Source: RYN-230 sp963720645 (GTDB taxonomy: Bacteria; Actinomycetota; Actinomycetes; Streptosporangiales; Streptosporangiaceae). Taken from it: 64,000 nt of DNA. Both the position numbers and the translations under genes were made by a program. Each line of letters begins with the position of its first letter. Position 1 is the stretch's first letter. This document shows, piece after piece, positions 11,066 through 18,830 of this stretch. Location of the stretch: NCBI GenBank assembly GCA_963720645.1, contig CAVRFX010000013.1, positions 310,001 through 374,000 on the forward strand, in the 5' to 3' direction. The notes under the pieces are model-generated. The model did not search any database. It was not told the origin of the DNA and saw only the letters and a list, made by a program, of their open reading frames with translations.

Positions 11066-11686
11066 TCACTCAGCGCTGTGCGGGGGCGGCTGCTGGATGG
11101 CGGGCCCGCGCAGCGAGCGGAGCCACTCCTCGGAGGTGTCGTCCCAGGCGCCGTGAGGGCTGTTCGGCGCCCGCCACCAGGCCCGGACCGCGGGCTCCTG
11201 ATCTCCGGACGGCGGCTCCCCGGCGGCCTCCTTCCCGTCGGCCTCCTCCGCGCCGGCCATCTCCCCGCCGGCCTGTCCCCCGGGCGTCCCTGCCCGCCGG
11301 GAGGGGGCCAGCCGCCAGGGGGCGGGCGGGGGCGGGCCCGGCGGCGGGTTCATCAGGGACCAGGGTTCGGACAGGGACGGGACCGCCCCCGTGAATCCCG
11401 GGACCTCGCCGGCCGGCCCGGCCGTACCGGCCGTGGCCTCCGGGCGGCCGCGCCGGGCGCGGCCCGTGGCGGTGAGCACCAATCCCATCGCCAGCCCGCA
11501 GGCCGCGCCGCCGGCCAGCAGCGCCAGCGCGGCCAGCCGCAGGTCTGGGGCGGCCAGCCCGGACGCTACCTGCCCCACGTCGGTGACCAGCCAGATGGCG
11601 ACCCCGGCGGCCAGCAGCGACGCCCCGGCGATCGTGAGGCCCAGGGCGAGCCGCACCGCGCGGTGGTCCATCTCCGCGGAGCTCAC
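11066..11686 (-). CDS. Hypothetical membrane protein with proline-rich tail
   Basis: 206 residues, not assigned to a family. It starts MSSAEMDHRAVRLALG, followed by two predicted membrane helices (about residues 11-35 and 45-70) separated by a short loop. A long, low-complexity Pro/Gly/Glu-rich C-terminal region follows, with PPPGPPPPAPWRL and conserved-looking Trp residues near the end (RAWWRAP, WLRSL). The topology suggests a small integral protein with a disordered cytoplasmic tail. Codon usage is typical of the neighbourhood, which supports coding. No operon partner is evident; the next gene upstream is 120 bp away on the same strand. Confidence 0.62.
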   Translation of the reverse strand: MSSAEMDHRAVRLALGLTIAGASLLAAGVAIWLVTDVGQVASGLAAPDLRLAALALLAGGAACGLAMGLVLTATGRARRGRPEATAGTAGPAGEVPGFTGAVPSLSEPWSLMNPPPGPPPPAPWRLAPSRRAGTPGGQAGGEMAGAEEADGKEAAGEPPSGDQEPAVRAWWRAPNSPHGAWDDTSEEWLRSLRGPAIQQPPPHSAE

Positions 11687-11806
11687 GGCGACACACTAGG
11701 GGATGGCCGGCCCGCCGTGAGGGCGGCGCGGCGAGACCTCTCCGCGAGGACAGCAGGACATAGCGTGACGAGGAGGGTACCCGCACCCTCCGGCCCGCCT
11801 ACCGGG

Positions 11807-12796
11807 TCACTTGACCGTGTTGGTGTCGATCTGGTCGAAGTCGCCGATGCCGTTGGTGATCCCGCCGCCGCCCGACCACTGCCACATCACGGCCTGCTTG
11901 GAGGAACGGCTCACCCCGCCGAAGAACCGGGCGCAGGTGGTCGTGCCGAGGATGCACCACTTGACGGGGGGCTTCGAGAGCTTGCTGGTGCCGTTGGTGT
12001 AGGTCCACTCGTAGGTACCGGAAATGTTCGAGGCGCTGCCGGTACCGAAGATGGAACTCCAGATCGCCGGGGACGAGTACACACCGGGAATGTAGGAGGA
12101 GTGCGCGGTCAGGTAGGCCTCGTAGCCGTTGACCTCGGCCCGGTCCACGGCCGCGGCGACACCTGCAGACTTGATCCTGCCGCTGCAGGGGGACGTGTAG
12201 ACGTTGTTCCAGCCGTTGTCCAGCGCGGGCTTGATGCCGGGCAGCTCGATGTCCAGCCACACGATCTTGTAGGTGACGTGCAGGCTGCCCATCGCGCGCA
12301 GGGTCTTGGCCGCCTGCGCGGCACCCCAGGAACTCGCCTCGGTGGTGGTCCCGTTGTAGTGCGGGTTGACGCCCGGGCCGCCCATGAACCAGTACACGCC
12401 GGTGCCGATGCCCTTGCCGTAGGTCGTGTAGTTGGTGTTGGCGGCCGCGCTGTCCGCTGACGACCAGGCGATGTTGCCGCCGCAGCCGGACCAGCGGGCC
12501 CAGTTCCCGGCCATGCCGATGTAGCCGCCGTAGACCGGGCGGCTGCTGAGGACTGGCTCCCGGTACGGCGGTGAGCTGTTGATCGCGATCGGCCAGCTGT
12601 CGGTGCCGTAGTAGAAACCGGCCGGGCTGTCCGCGGCCGGGGCGGCCGCCCGGGTGGACTGCGCGGTGCTCGCCGAGCCGGGGCCGGACGTGGTGAGGGC
12701 CAGCGTCACCCCGGCCGCCACGGCCAGCGCCAGGGCAGGCGCCAGCGTGACAGGGCGGAGCATCCGGCCGAAGGCGAGCTGGGGGCGGCGCTTCAT
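11807..12796 (-). CDS. Secreted protein with GH25/DUF1906-like barrel
   Basis: 329 residues. It begins with a basic N-terminus and hydrophobic core (RRPQLAFGRMLRPVTLAPALALAV), a signal peptide ending near SASTAQS. The mature part has GYIGMAGNWARWSGCGG, VYWFMGGPG, IVWLDIELPG and PGVYSSPAIWSSIFG. The DIE-type acidic pair at a strand end and the late PGxYSS motif resemble GH25 lysozymes and DUF1906 glycoside hydrolase-like proteins, so a cell-wall-directed function is plausible. Cysteines occur in pairs (GCGG, SPCSG, CILGTTTC), fitting an exported protein. The N-terminal GFYYGTDSWPIAINSS replaces the usual DVS start, so catalytic activity is uncertain. Confidence 0.65.
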   Translation of the reverse strand: MKRRPQLAFGRMLRPVTLAPALALAVAAGVTLALTTSGPGSASTAQSTRAAAPAADSPAGFYYGTDSWPIAINSSPPYREPVLSSRPVYGGYIGMAGNWARWSGCGGNIAWSSADSAAANTNYTTYGKGIGTGVYWFMGGPGVNPHYNGTTTEASSWGAAQAAKTLRAMGSLHVTYKIVWLDIELPGIKPALDNGWNNVYTSPCSGRIKSAGVAAAVDRAEVNGYEAYLTAHSSYIPGVYSSPAIWSSIFGTGSASNISGTYEWTYTNGTSKLSKPPVKWCILGTTTCARFFGGVSRSSKQAVMWQWSGGGGITNGIGDFDQIDTNTVK

Positions 12797-13032
12797 CGGG
12801 ACCCTTCCAGGGCGCGGCCCCGCGCAGGGCGGGGCGAGGCAGGCTGGCCGCGCTGGCCGGGGGTGGCCGCACGGCGACGACGTGCAGGTGGGGCATGATC
12901 AGCAGGGGCTACGTGATCTTCTGTGAGATTTCGCCCGATACCGCCATACTAGGCACGTCAGCGCGCTCCGCCAGCGGTCCGCGATGAGCCGGGCCGCGCC
13001 GGGGCGTGGCTGCAGCCGCACGGGAGGGACCC

Positions 13033-14394
13033 ATGGACCGTCAGGTCAAGTATCTGCTCGATGAGTCGCAGCTGCCCCAGCAGTGGTACAACGTCGTGGC
13101 TGACCTGCCGTCTCCCCCGCCGCCGCCGCTGCACCCCGGCACCCGCGAGCCGGTCGGGCCGGACGACCTGGCTCCCCTGTTCCCGGCCGCGCTGATCGGC
13201 CAGGAAGTGTCCGCGGACCGCTACATCCCCATCCCCGAGGACGTCCGCGACGTGTACCGGCTGTGGCGGCCAACCCCGCTGCTGCGCGCCCGGCGGCTGG
13301 AGAAGGAGCTGGGCACCCCGGCCCGGATCTACTACAAGTACGAGGGCGGCAGCCCGGCGGGCTCCCACAAGCCCAACACCGCGGTCCCGCAGGCGTACTA
13401 CAACGCCGCCGAGGGGGTGTCCCGGCTCACCACCGAGACCGGGGCCGGCCAGTGGGGCAGCGCGCTGGCCTTCGCGTCAGCCGTGTTCGGCCTGCAGTGC
13501 GAGGTCTGGCAGGTCCGCGCGTCCTACGACCAGAAGCCCTACCGCAGGCTGCTGATGGAGACCTACGGGGCTACCGTGCACCCGAGCCCCTCGGACCTGA
13601 CCCAGTCGGGCAAGGCGGTGCTGGCCGCCGACCCCGCGTCGCCGGGCAGCCTGGGCATCGCGATCAGCGAGGCGGTGGAGGTCGCCGCCGGGGACCCGTC
13701 GGCCCGGTACGCCCTGGGCAGCGTGCTGAACCACGTGCTGCTGCACCAGACCGTGATCGGCGAGGAGGCCATCAAGCAGCTGGAGCAGGCCGGCGACGTG
13801 CCCGACCTGATCATCGGCTGCACCGGGGGCGGATCCAACTTCTCGGGGCTGGTCTTCCCGTTCCTGCGGGAGAAGCTGGCCGGCCGGATGAACCCGGTGC
13901 TGCGCGCGGTCGAGCCGGCCGCGGCCCCCTCGCTCACCCGCGGCGTGTACGCCTACGACTTCGGGGACACGGCCGGGTTCACGCCGCTGCTCAAGATGCA
14001 CACGCTGGGACATGATTTCGTGCCCGACCCCATCCACGCGGGCGGGCTGCGCTACCACGGCATGTCGCCGCTGCTGTCGCACATGTACGAGCTGGGGTTG
14101 TTCGAGGCGGTGGCCAAGCCGCAGTCGGAGTGCTTCGCGGCGGGCCTGCGCTTCGCCCGGGCCGAGGGCATCGTGCCTGCGCCCGAGCCCACCCACGCGC
14201 TCGCCTCGTGCATCGAGGAGGCGCTGCGCTGCAAGGAGACCGGCGAGGAGAAGGTCATCCTGACCGCCCTGTGCGGGCACGGGCTGCTCGACCTGACCGC
14301 CTACGAGAGCTTCCTGGCCGGCCAGGTCACCGACTTCGACCTGGCCGACCAGTCGCTGCGGGACGCCCTCGGCAGCCTCCCGGCCGGCGTCTGA
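13033..14394 (+). CDS. TrpB-like pyridoxal-phosphate lyase (TrpB2 type)
   Basis: 453-residue member of the TrpB2 branch of tryptophan synthase beta chains, which make tryptophan from indole and serine or serve as indole salvage enzymes. Visible are IYYKYEGGSPAGSHKPNTA with the PLP lysine, TETGAGQWGSALAFA, the phosphate-binding loop CTGGGSNFSG, and the C-terminal ALCGHGLLDL. The long N-terminal extension and the GSHKPNTA rather than GAHKxN motif distinguish it from the TrpA-partnered TrpB1. The start ATG at 13033 has GGGAGGG 8 nt upstream. No trpA or other trp gene adjoins it, which is usual for TrpB2. Confidence 0.92.
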   Translation: MDRQVKYLLDESQLPQQWYNVVADLPSPPPPPLHPGTREPVGPDDLAPLFPAALIGQEVSADRYIPIPEDVRDVYRLWRPTPLLRARRLEKELGTPARIYYKYEGGSPAGSHKPNTAVPQAYYNAAEGVSRLTTETGAGQWGSALAFASAVFGLQCEVWQVRASYDQKPYRRLLMETYGATVHPSPSDLTQSGKAVLAADPASPGSLGIAISEAVEVAAGDPSARYALGSVLNHVLLHQTVIGEEAIKQLEQAGDVPDLIIGCTGGGSNFSGLVFPFLREKLAGRMNPVLRAVEPAAAPSLTRGVYAYDFGDTAGFTPLLKMHTLGHDFVPDPIHAGGLRYHGMSPLLSHMYELGLFEAVAKPQSECFAAGLRFARAEGIVPAPEPTHALASCIEEALRCKETGEEKVILTALCGHGLLDLTAYESFLAGQVTDFDLADQSLRDALGSLPAGV

Positions 14395-14439
14395 CCGGCC
14401 CGGGCCGGCCGGGCGGCCGGGCCGGGGCCGCCCGCGCCA

Positions 14440-14495
14440 CATCATGATCCCGGTCAATAGGGGGCGCTATGCGTCAGGTATCGACCGTGATCACG
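14440..14495. repeat. About 55-bp imperfect palindrome, family B copy 1
   Basis: Contains CATGATCCCGGTCAATAG and GGGGGCGCTAT, and ends in CGACCGTGATCACG. Its outer arms (TGATC-CGGTC / GACCGTGATCA) are complementary. It aligns, inverted, with 55276-55330, sharing TAGGGGGCGCTAT and both outer arms. It lies between trpB2 and the TMEM175 gene; the remaining intergenic sequence to 14675 shows nothing else. Confidence 0.75.
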
Positions 14496-14675
14496 CAAGG
14501 CACGGGCGGGCGGGACGAGGCAGGCGCGTGGTAGGGACAGCGCCCTCGATCGGCGGCGGCCCGGTCTAGTAACGTCGGCGGACAGCCAGGAACTGGCGAC
14601 GAGGCGGCAAGGCGTAGGAGACCGGATGCGTGGCGCGGGCGGGGGCTGCCCCCGGGTGCGGGAGATGACCGGCTA

Positions 14676-15356
14676 GTGGCCGAGGGCGACCAGGAGCTCG
14701 AAACCCGGGCGGTTGACCGGCTGATCTTCTTCTCCGACGCCGTGGTGGCCATCGCGATCACGCTGCTCGCCATCGACCTGCCCGTGCCGGCCGGGCACAC
14801 CCTGAGCATGTTCTGGGCCTCGGTCCAGGACAATGAGGACCGTTACCTGGCCTTCCTGGTCAGCTTCGCGGCCATCGCCGCGGCGTGGGGCGATCATCAC
14901 GAGGCCTTCCGGTACACCCGGCGGATGGACCAGCGGCTGCGGACGCTCAACATGGCCTGGCTGCTGATGATCGTGATCACCCCGTTCGCGACCAGGCTGC
15001 TCACGGTGGGCTCGCACGAGGGCTCGCAGGTGCACGCCGTGCGGTTCGGCTTCTACGCGCTCGTGCAGTCGCTCACGTCGGTAATCATGATCGTCATCCT
15101 GCATCACATGGCCTCACACGATCAGGCGCCGGGCGCACCGTCCTCGACGCTCAACCGCGTGGGCTGGCGGTCCCACAGCCTGGCCCTCGGTTTCGGGCTC
15201 TCCATCCCGCTCTTCTTCGCCACGACCAGCGCCTGGGTGCTCTGGATCGTGGTTCCGCTGCTCACGCGGACCGTTCATCGTTTCCGCGAGCTCAAGCGCC
15301 TCAACCCCGGCGCCTGGCCGCCTGACGCCCCGGCGCCCGGACGGCCGATCGCCTGA
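14676..15356 (+). CDS. TMEM175-family potassium channel (DUF1211)
   Basis: 226-residue polytopic membrane protein. The N-terminal helix has the family's FSD motif, FFSDAVVAIAITLLAIDLP, whose hydrophobic face lines the pore in bacterial TMEM175 channels. Five further hydrophobic segments follow (around residues 45-70, 90-110, 120-145, 165-185 and 190-205). RFGFYALVQSL and the Trp-rich final helix are also family-like. The GTG start at 14676 immediately precedes the conserved region. Such channels are tetramers that leak K+ across the cytoplasmic membrane. It is not linked to the trkA genes at 36.5 kb. Confidence 0.88.
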   Translation: MAEGDQELETRAVDRLIFFSDAVVAIAITLLAIDLPVPAGHTLSMFWASVQDNEDRYLAFLVSFAAIAAAWGDHHEAFRYTRRMDQRLRTLNMAWLLMIVITPFATRLLTVGSHEGSQVHAVRFGFYALVQSLTSVIMIVILHHMASHDQAPGAPSSTLNRVGWRSHSLALGFGLSIPLFFATTSAWVLWIVVPLLTRTVHRFRELKRLNPGAWPPDAPAPGRPIA

Positions 15357-15431
15357 CACCCCCCGCCCGCCCGGCGGCCCATCGCCTGACCCCCCCGGCC
15401 CCCCCGACGGCCCGGCCAGCTGAGCAGAGGC

Positions 15432-15965
15432 TCAGGCGTTCCAGCCGGTCCAGCGGGTGACGCGGATGCTGATCACCGGGCCGCCCGGCGGCAGGCCGCG
15501 ATACTGCGGGTAGCGGGCGGCCAGCAGGGCCAGGGCCGGGGCCATCTCGGCCGGGCCGTCCAGGATGGCGGCCTGGCCGTCGGCCCGGACCCACCACAGG
15601 CGGCCCCAGTCGTCCTCGTAGTGATCGGCCAGCACGGCGACCCGGGGATTGGCCCTGATGTTCCGCAGCCGGCGCAGGTCGGTGCTGCTCTTCGGCTTGG
15701 CGTCCACTGCGCTGTAGATGCACTCAACCGGGCTGTCCGGCACGGGGCTGTCCGGCACGGGCCTGTCCGGCACGGGGCTGTCCGGCACGGGGCTGTCCGG
15801 CACGGGGCTGTCCGGCACGGGGCTGTCCGGCACGGGGCCGGGCGCGCTGCCGAGCGCGAACGTGCACGGCACGATGTGCGGGCACCCGTCCGGGCCCACC
15901 GTGGCCAGCCGGGCCACCCGGACGCCAGCGAACCGCTGCCGCGCACTGGCCGCATCCAGCTTCAT
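15432..15965 (-). CDS. PPOX-class F420/FMN oxidoreductase with pentapeptide insertion
   Basis: 177 residues. The split beta-barrel flavin/F420-binding fold is recognisable from FAGVRVARLATVGPDGCPHIVPCTFAL at the N-terminus, KPKSSTDLRRLRNIRANPRVAVLADHY in the middle and WWVRADGQAAIL. It resembles the TIGR03668 (Rv0121-like) F420-dependent group. Seven tandem VPDSP repeats (one reads VPDRP) are inserted after FALGSAPGP, between the first two strands, where relatives have a short loop before the tyrosine/lysine strand. The insertion keeps the frame, so the protein may tolerate it as a flexible loop. The substrate is unknown. Confidence 0.85.
   Translation of the reverse strand: MKLDAASARQRFAGVRVARLATVGPDGCPHIVPCTFALGSAPGPVPDSPVPDSPVPDSPVPDSPVPDRPVPDSPVPDSPVECIYSAVDAKPKSSTDLRRLRNIRANPRVAVLADHYEDDWGRLWWVRADGQAAILDGPAEMAPALALLAARYPQYRGLPPGGPVISIRVTRWTGWNA
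15730..15834. repeat. 15-bp minisatellite, seven copies, inside a gene
   Basis: Seven head-to-tail copies of GGGCTGTCCGGCACG; the third has one substitution. They are read on the minus strand as VPDSP pentapeptides of the PPOX-class gene. The near-identity of the copies indicates recent expansion by slippage. Confidence 0.95.
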
Positions 15966-16079
15966 CCCCCCATCCTGCCCCGCGCCAGCCGGGTCCCCCG
16001 GTACGGGATACTGGTCCGTCGGGCGGCACGCCCGGCGGGGGGCACCCGCGATCCGTCACGTTGGAAGGGCCAGCACACA

Positions 16080-17648
16080 GTGTCAGGCGAGGACAGCACG
16101 AGCAGCGCGACCAGCAGCCCGGCGGCGGACGCACAGTCCCCGGAACCGGGCGCGCCGGCCAGCCGGTCCGACGTGCTGGGCGAGATCCGGCGGCAGCGGA
16201 TCGACAAGGTTGACCAGCTCCGCGAGCAGGGCATCGACCCCTACCCGCCTGACGCCGTGGACCGGGTCGCCATCGCGCGCGCCCGCGAGATCGCCGACGG
16301 TGAGCCGGCCACCATCGCCGGGCGGATCATGCTGCTGCGCCCGATGGGCAACCTCACGTTCGGCCAGCTGCACGACGAGACCGGCGAGATGCAGTTCATG
16401 ATCTCCCGGCGGGACCTGCCCGAGGATCACGTTCCCGGCTACAAGGCGCTGACCAGGCTGCTGGACATCGGCGACTTCGTGGCCATCGAGGGCTACCGGC
16501 TGCAGACCAAGACCGGCGAGCTGTCGGTCGGCGCGCGCACGGTGACGATCCTGACCAAGTCCCTGCGGCCGCTGCCGGACAAGCACTCGGGCCTGACCAA
16601 CGAGGAAGTCCTGCTCCGCAAGCGCTACCTGGACATCCTGCTGCACCGCGAGATCCAGGAGATGATCTACGCCAAGGCCCGGTTCTGGCGGTCCATGCGC
16701 CGGTTCCTGGAGGACCGCGGCTTCACGGAAGTGCAGACCCCGGCCCTGGAGCTGACCACAGGCGGCGCGGACGCGCGCCCCTTCGTCGCCCACCACAACT
16801 ACCTGGACACCGACGTCTGCCTGCGTATCTCCATGGGCGAGCTGTGGCAGAAGCGCCTGCTGGTCGGCGGGCTGGAGCGCACGTTCGAGATCGGCCGACA
16901 GTTCCGCAACGAAAACCAGAGCCGCGAGCACCTCAACGACTACGACCAGATGGAGTTCTACTGGGCGTACGCCAATTACGAGACCGGGATGCGCCTGGTC
17001 GAGGACTTGTTCCGGCACGTGATCAGCGAAACCTTCGGCACCCTGTCCTTCACCCTGCACCGCAACGGCCGCGAGTACCAGGTCGATCTGGGCGCGGACT
17101 GGGCGCGCTACGACTACTACGAGACGATCAGCCAGATCCTGGGCTTCGACGTCCAGTCGGCCACCACGGACAAGCTGGTCGCCACCATCGACGGCCTGGG
17201 CCTCGTGGTGGACCGCGATGGCCTGAACCGGGCCCGGGCCATGGACGCGCTGTGGAAGCACTGCCGCCGCAGCCTGTCCGGCCCGGGGTTCCTGGTCAAC
17301 GAGCCGCTGGAGGTCTCGCCGCTGGCCAAGGAACGGCCTGACCGGCCCGGCATCGTGGAACGGTTCCACGTGATCGTGGCCGGGAGCGAGCTCGGCAACG
17401 GCTACAGCGAGCTGAATGACCCGCTGGAGCAGGCCCGGCGGTTCGAGGAACAGCAGCGGATGCGCGAGGCCGGGGACGCCGAGGCGCAGATGCCCGACCC
17501 CGAGTTCGTCGAGGCGCTCGAGTACGGCATGCCGCCCGCCTGCGGTTTCGGGCTGAGCGAGCGGGTGTTCGCGTTCTTCATGGACAAGAGCGTGCGGGAA
17601 TGCCAGATCTTCCCGCTGCTGCGCCCCCTGGACCGCGACGCCGGCTGA
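16080..17648 (+). CDS. lysS: Lysine--tRNA ligase, class II, divergent variant
   Basis: Charges tRNA(Lys). 522 residues: a disordered Ser/Ala/Pro-rich N-terminus of about 35 aa, then an OB-fold anticodon-binding domain (AGRIMLLRPMGNLTFGQLHDETG) and the catalytic domain. Motif 2 is RTFEIGRQFRNENQSREHLNDYDQMEFYWAY. The end of the protein is atypical: SELGNGYSELNDPLEQARRF and CGFGLSERVFAFFMD replace the usual bacterial motif 3 (GLGIGIDRL-like). I associate this version with LysRS of Patescibacteria and a few other lineages, from memory only. The GTG at 16080 was chosen because the upstream frame runs antisense through the PPOX gene. It could be a second, acquired LysRS. Confidence 0.92.
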   Translation: MSGEDSTSSATSSPAADAQSPEPGAPASRSDVLGEIRRQRIDKVDQLREQGIDPYPPDAVDRVAIARAREIADGEPATIAGRIMLLRPMGNLTFGQLHDETGEMQFMISRRDLPEDHVPGYKALTRLLDIGDFVAIEGYRLQTKTGELSVGARTVTILTKSLRPLPDKHSGLTNEEVLLRKRYLDILLHREIQEMIYAKARFWRSMRRFLEDRGFTEVQTPALELTTGGADARPFVAHHNYLDTDVCLRISMGELWQKRLLVGGLERTFEIGRQFRNENQSREHLNDYDQMEFYWAYANYETGMRLVEDLFRHVISETFGTLSFTLHRNGREYQVDLGADWARYDYYETISQILGFDVQSATTDKLVATIDGLGLVVDRDGLNRARAMDALWKHCRRSLSGPGFLVNEPLEVSPLAKERPDRPGIVERFHVIVAGSELGNGYSELNDPLEQARRFEEQQRMREAGDAEAQMPDPEFVEALEYGMPPACGFGLSERVFAFFMDKSVRECQIFPLLRPLDRDAG

Positions 17649-17745
17649 CGGCCGCCGGGCGCGGACTGGCCCGTGCGCACCTGAGGCGCGGCCGCCGCGC
17701 CGTCGGTACGCTGGCGGAAAGTGGGCTGGCCGTGCGGGGGACGAG

Positions 17746-18114
17746 GTGACAGACCGTCTGGCGGAGCAGGTCGGGACGATCTGCCTGGCGCTGCCCGAGG
17801 TTACCGAGCGGCTCAGCCACGGCGCGCCCACCTGGTTCGTCCGGGGCAGGAGTTCTTTCGTCACCCTGTGGGCGCACGGTCATCACGACCATGAGTTCCC
17901 GCATCTGTGGGTCGCCGGCCCGCCCGGGGCTCAGCTGGAACTCACCGAGTCCGATCCCGACCGGTTCTTCCGGCCGCCCTACGTTGGAGGCCGCGGCTGG
18001 GTCGGTGTCCGGCTGGATCGTGCCGTGAACTGGGCGGAGATCGCCGAGCTGTGCCAGGACGCCTACCGGGTCATCGCCCCCGCCCGCCTGGTCGCCCGCC
18101 TGGACCACCGCTGA
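17746..18114 (+). CDS. MmcQ/YjbR family protein
   Basis: 122 residues of the small MmcQ/YjbR fold (double-wing DNA-binding-like). Seen are ICLALPEVTERLSHGAPTWFVRGRSSFVTL at the N-terminus and PYVGGRGWVGVRLDRAVNWAEIAELCQDAYRVIAP at the C-terminus, both typical. The GTG start follows GGGGGACGAG. Members are widespread in actinobacteria with no established biochemical function. The nearest neighbours point the opposite way or are unrelated, so it seems monocistronic. Confidence 0.85.
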   Translation: MTDRLAEQVGTICLALPEVTERLSHGAPTWFVRGRSSFVTLWAHGHHDHEFPHLWVAGPPGAQLELTESDPDRFFRPPYVGGRGWVGVRLDRAVNWAEIAELCQDAYRVIAPARLVARLDHR

Positions 18115-18184
18115 CCCTGGCCAGCCAGGAGGCCAGCGTCCTGCGCCGCCCGGCCCCGGGCCTCCGGCCGGGCGGGGCGGCCGG

Positions 18185-18685
18185 TCACCGCGGCGGGGTG
18201 ACCGGGACGATCTCCGCGGAGACGAGCCGGCCATCCCGGATGCCCAGCACCCCCAGGGTGCCCTGCGGCTGGCGGCGGCGGTCGGTGGGCGAGCCGGGAT
18301 TGAAGATCCGCTGCCCGTCCCCGGCGCAGTCGAGGGGGATGTGCGAGTGGCCGAAGACGACCAGCTGCGCGCCGGGGAACCGGCGGCGCATCCGGGCCGG
18401 GCGGCCGGGGGCCGGGCCCGCATCGTGGATCATCGCCACCGGTAGCCCGCCCAGGTCCAGCTCCAGCGTGTCCGGCGCACCCCAGGCCGCCACGTCCGGG
18501 CCGTCGTTGTTGCCCCGGACGGCCCGGACCGGGGCGTAGCCGGCCAGCTCATCCAGCACCCCGGCCGTGCAGACGTCACCCGCGTGCAGGATGAGGTCCG
18601 CGCCGTGCAGCTGCTCCGCGACCGCCGGCGGGCAGGAGCGCCAGCGGCGGGGCGCGTGCGTGTCGGACAGCACGATCACCTTCAC
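18185..18685 (-). CDS. YfcE-type metallophosphoesterase
   Basis: 166-residue calcineurin-like phosphodiesterase of the MJ0936/YfcE family. The dimetal site is complete: SDTHAP (D, H), HAGDVC (D), RGNNDGPD (N), IHDAG (H) and FGHSHIP (H, H). The start ATG is preceded by GTGAAGGT-like sequence on the minus strand and the first residues MKVIVLSDTH match the family exactly. It would hydrolyse phosphodiesters in the cytoplasm; the natural substrate of this family is uncertain. Confidence 0.9.
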   Translation of the reverse strand: MKVIVLSDTHAPRRWRSCPPAVAEQLHGADLILHAGDVCTAGVLDELAGYAPVRAVRGNNDGPDVAAWGAPDTLELDLGGLPVAMIHDAGPAPGRPARMRRRFPGAQLVVFGHSHIPLDCAGDGQRIFNPGSPTDRRRQPQGTLGVLGIRDGRLVSAEIVPVTPPR

Positions 18686-18830
18686 GGGCCCATCCTGCCC
18701 CCGCGCGGCGCTCCCCTGCGGCGCCCCGTGCGCGAGCTCATGTCGATGATCGAGGACATCCGCAGCTGACCTCGCCCGCGCCGGCGGCGCGGGCCGCGGC
18801 CCGGCCGCGGGCTGCGGTTATGGTGGCGCC

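Noticed and set aside
15621..16079. A 153-residue N-terminal extension of LysRS
   Set aside because: The frame runs antisense through the PPOX gene and its 15-bp repeat and shows no LysRS similarity; the GTG at 16080 is the sensible start.
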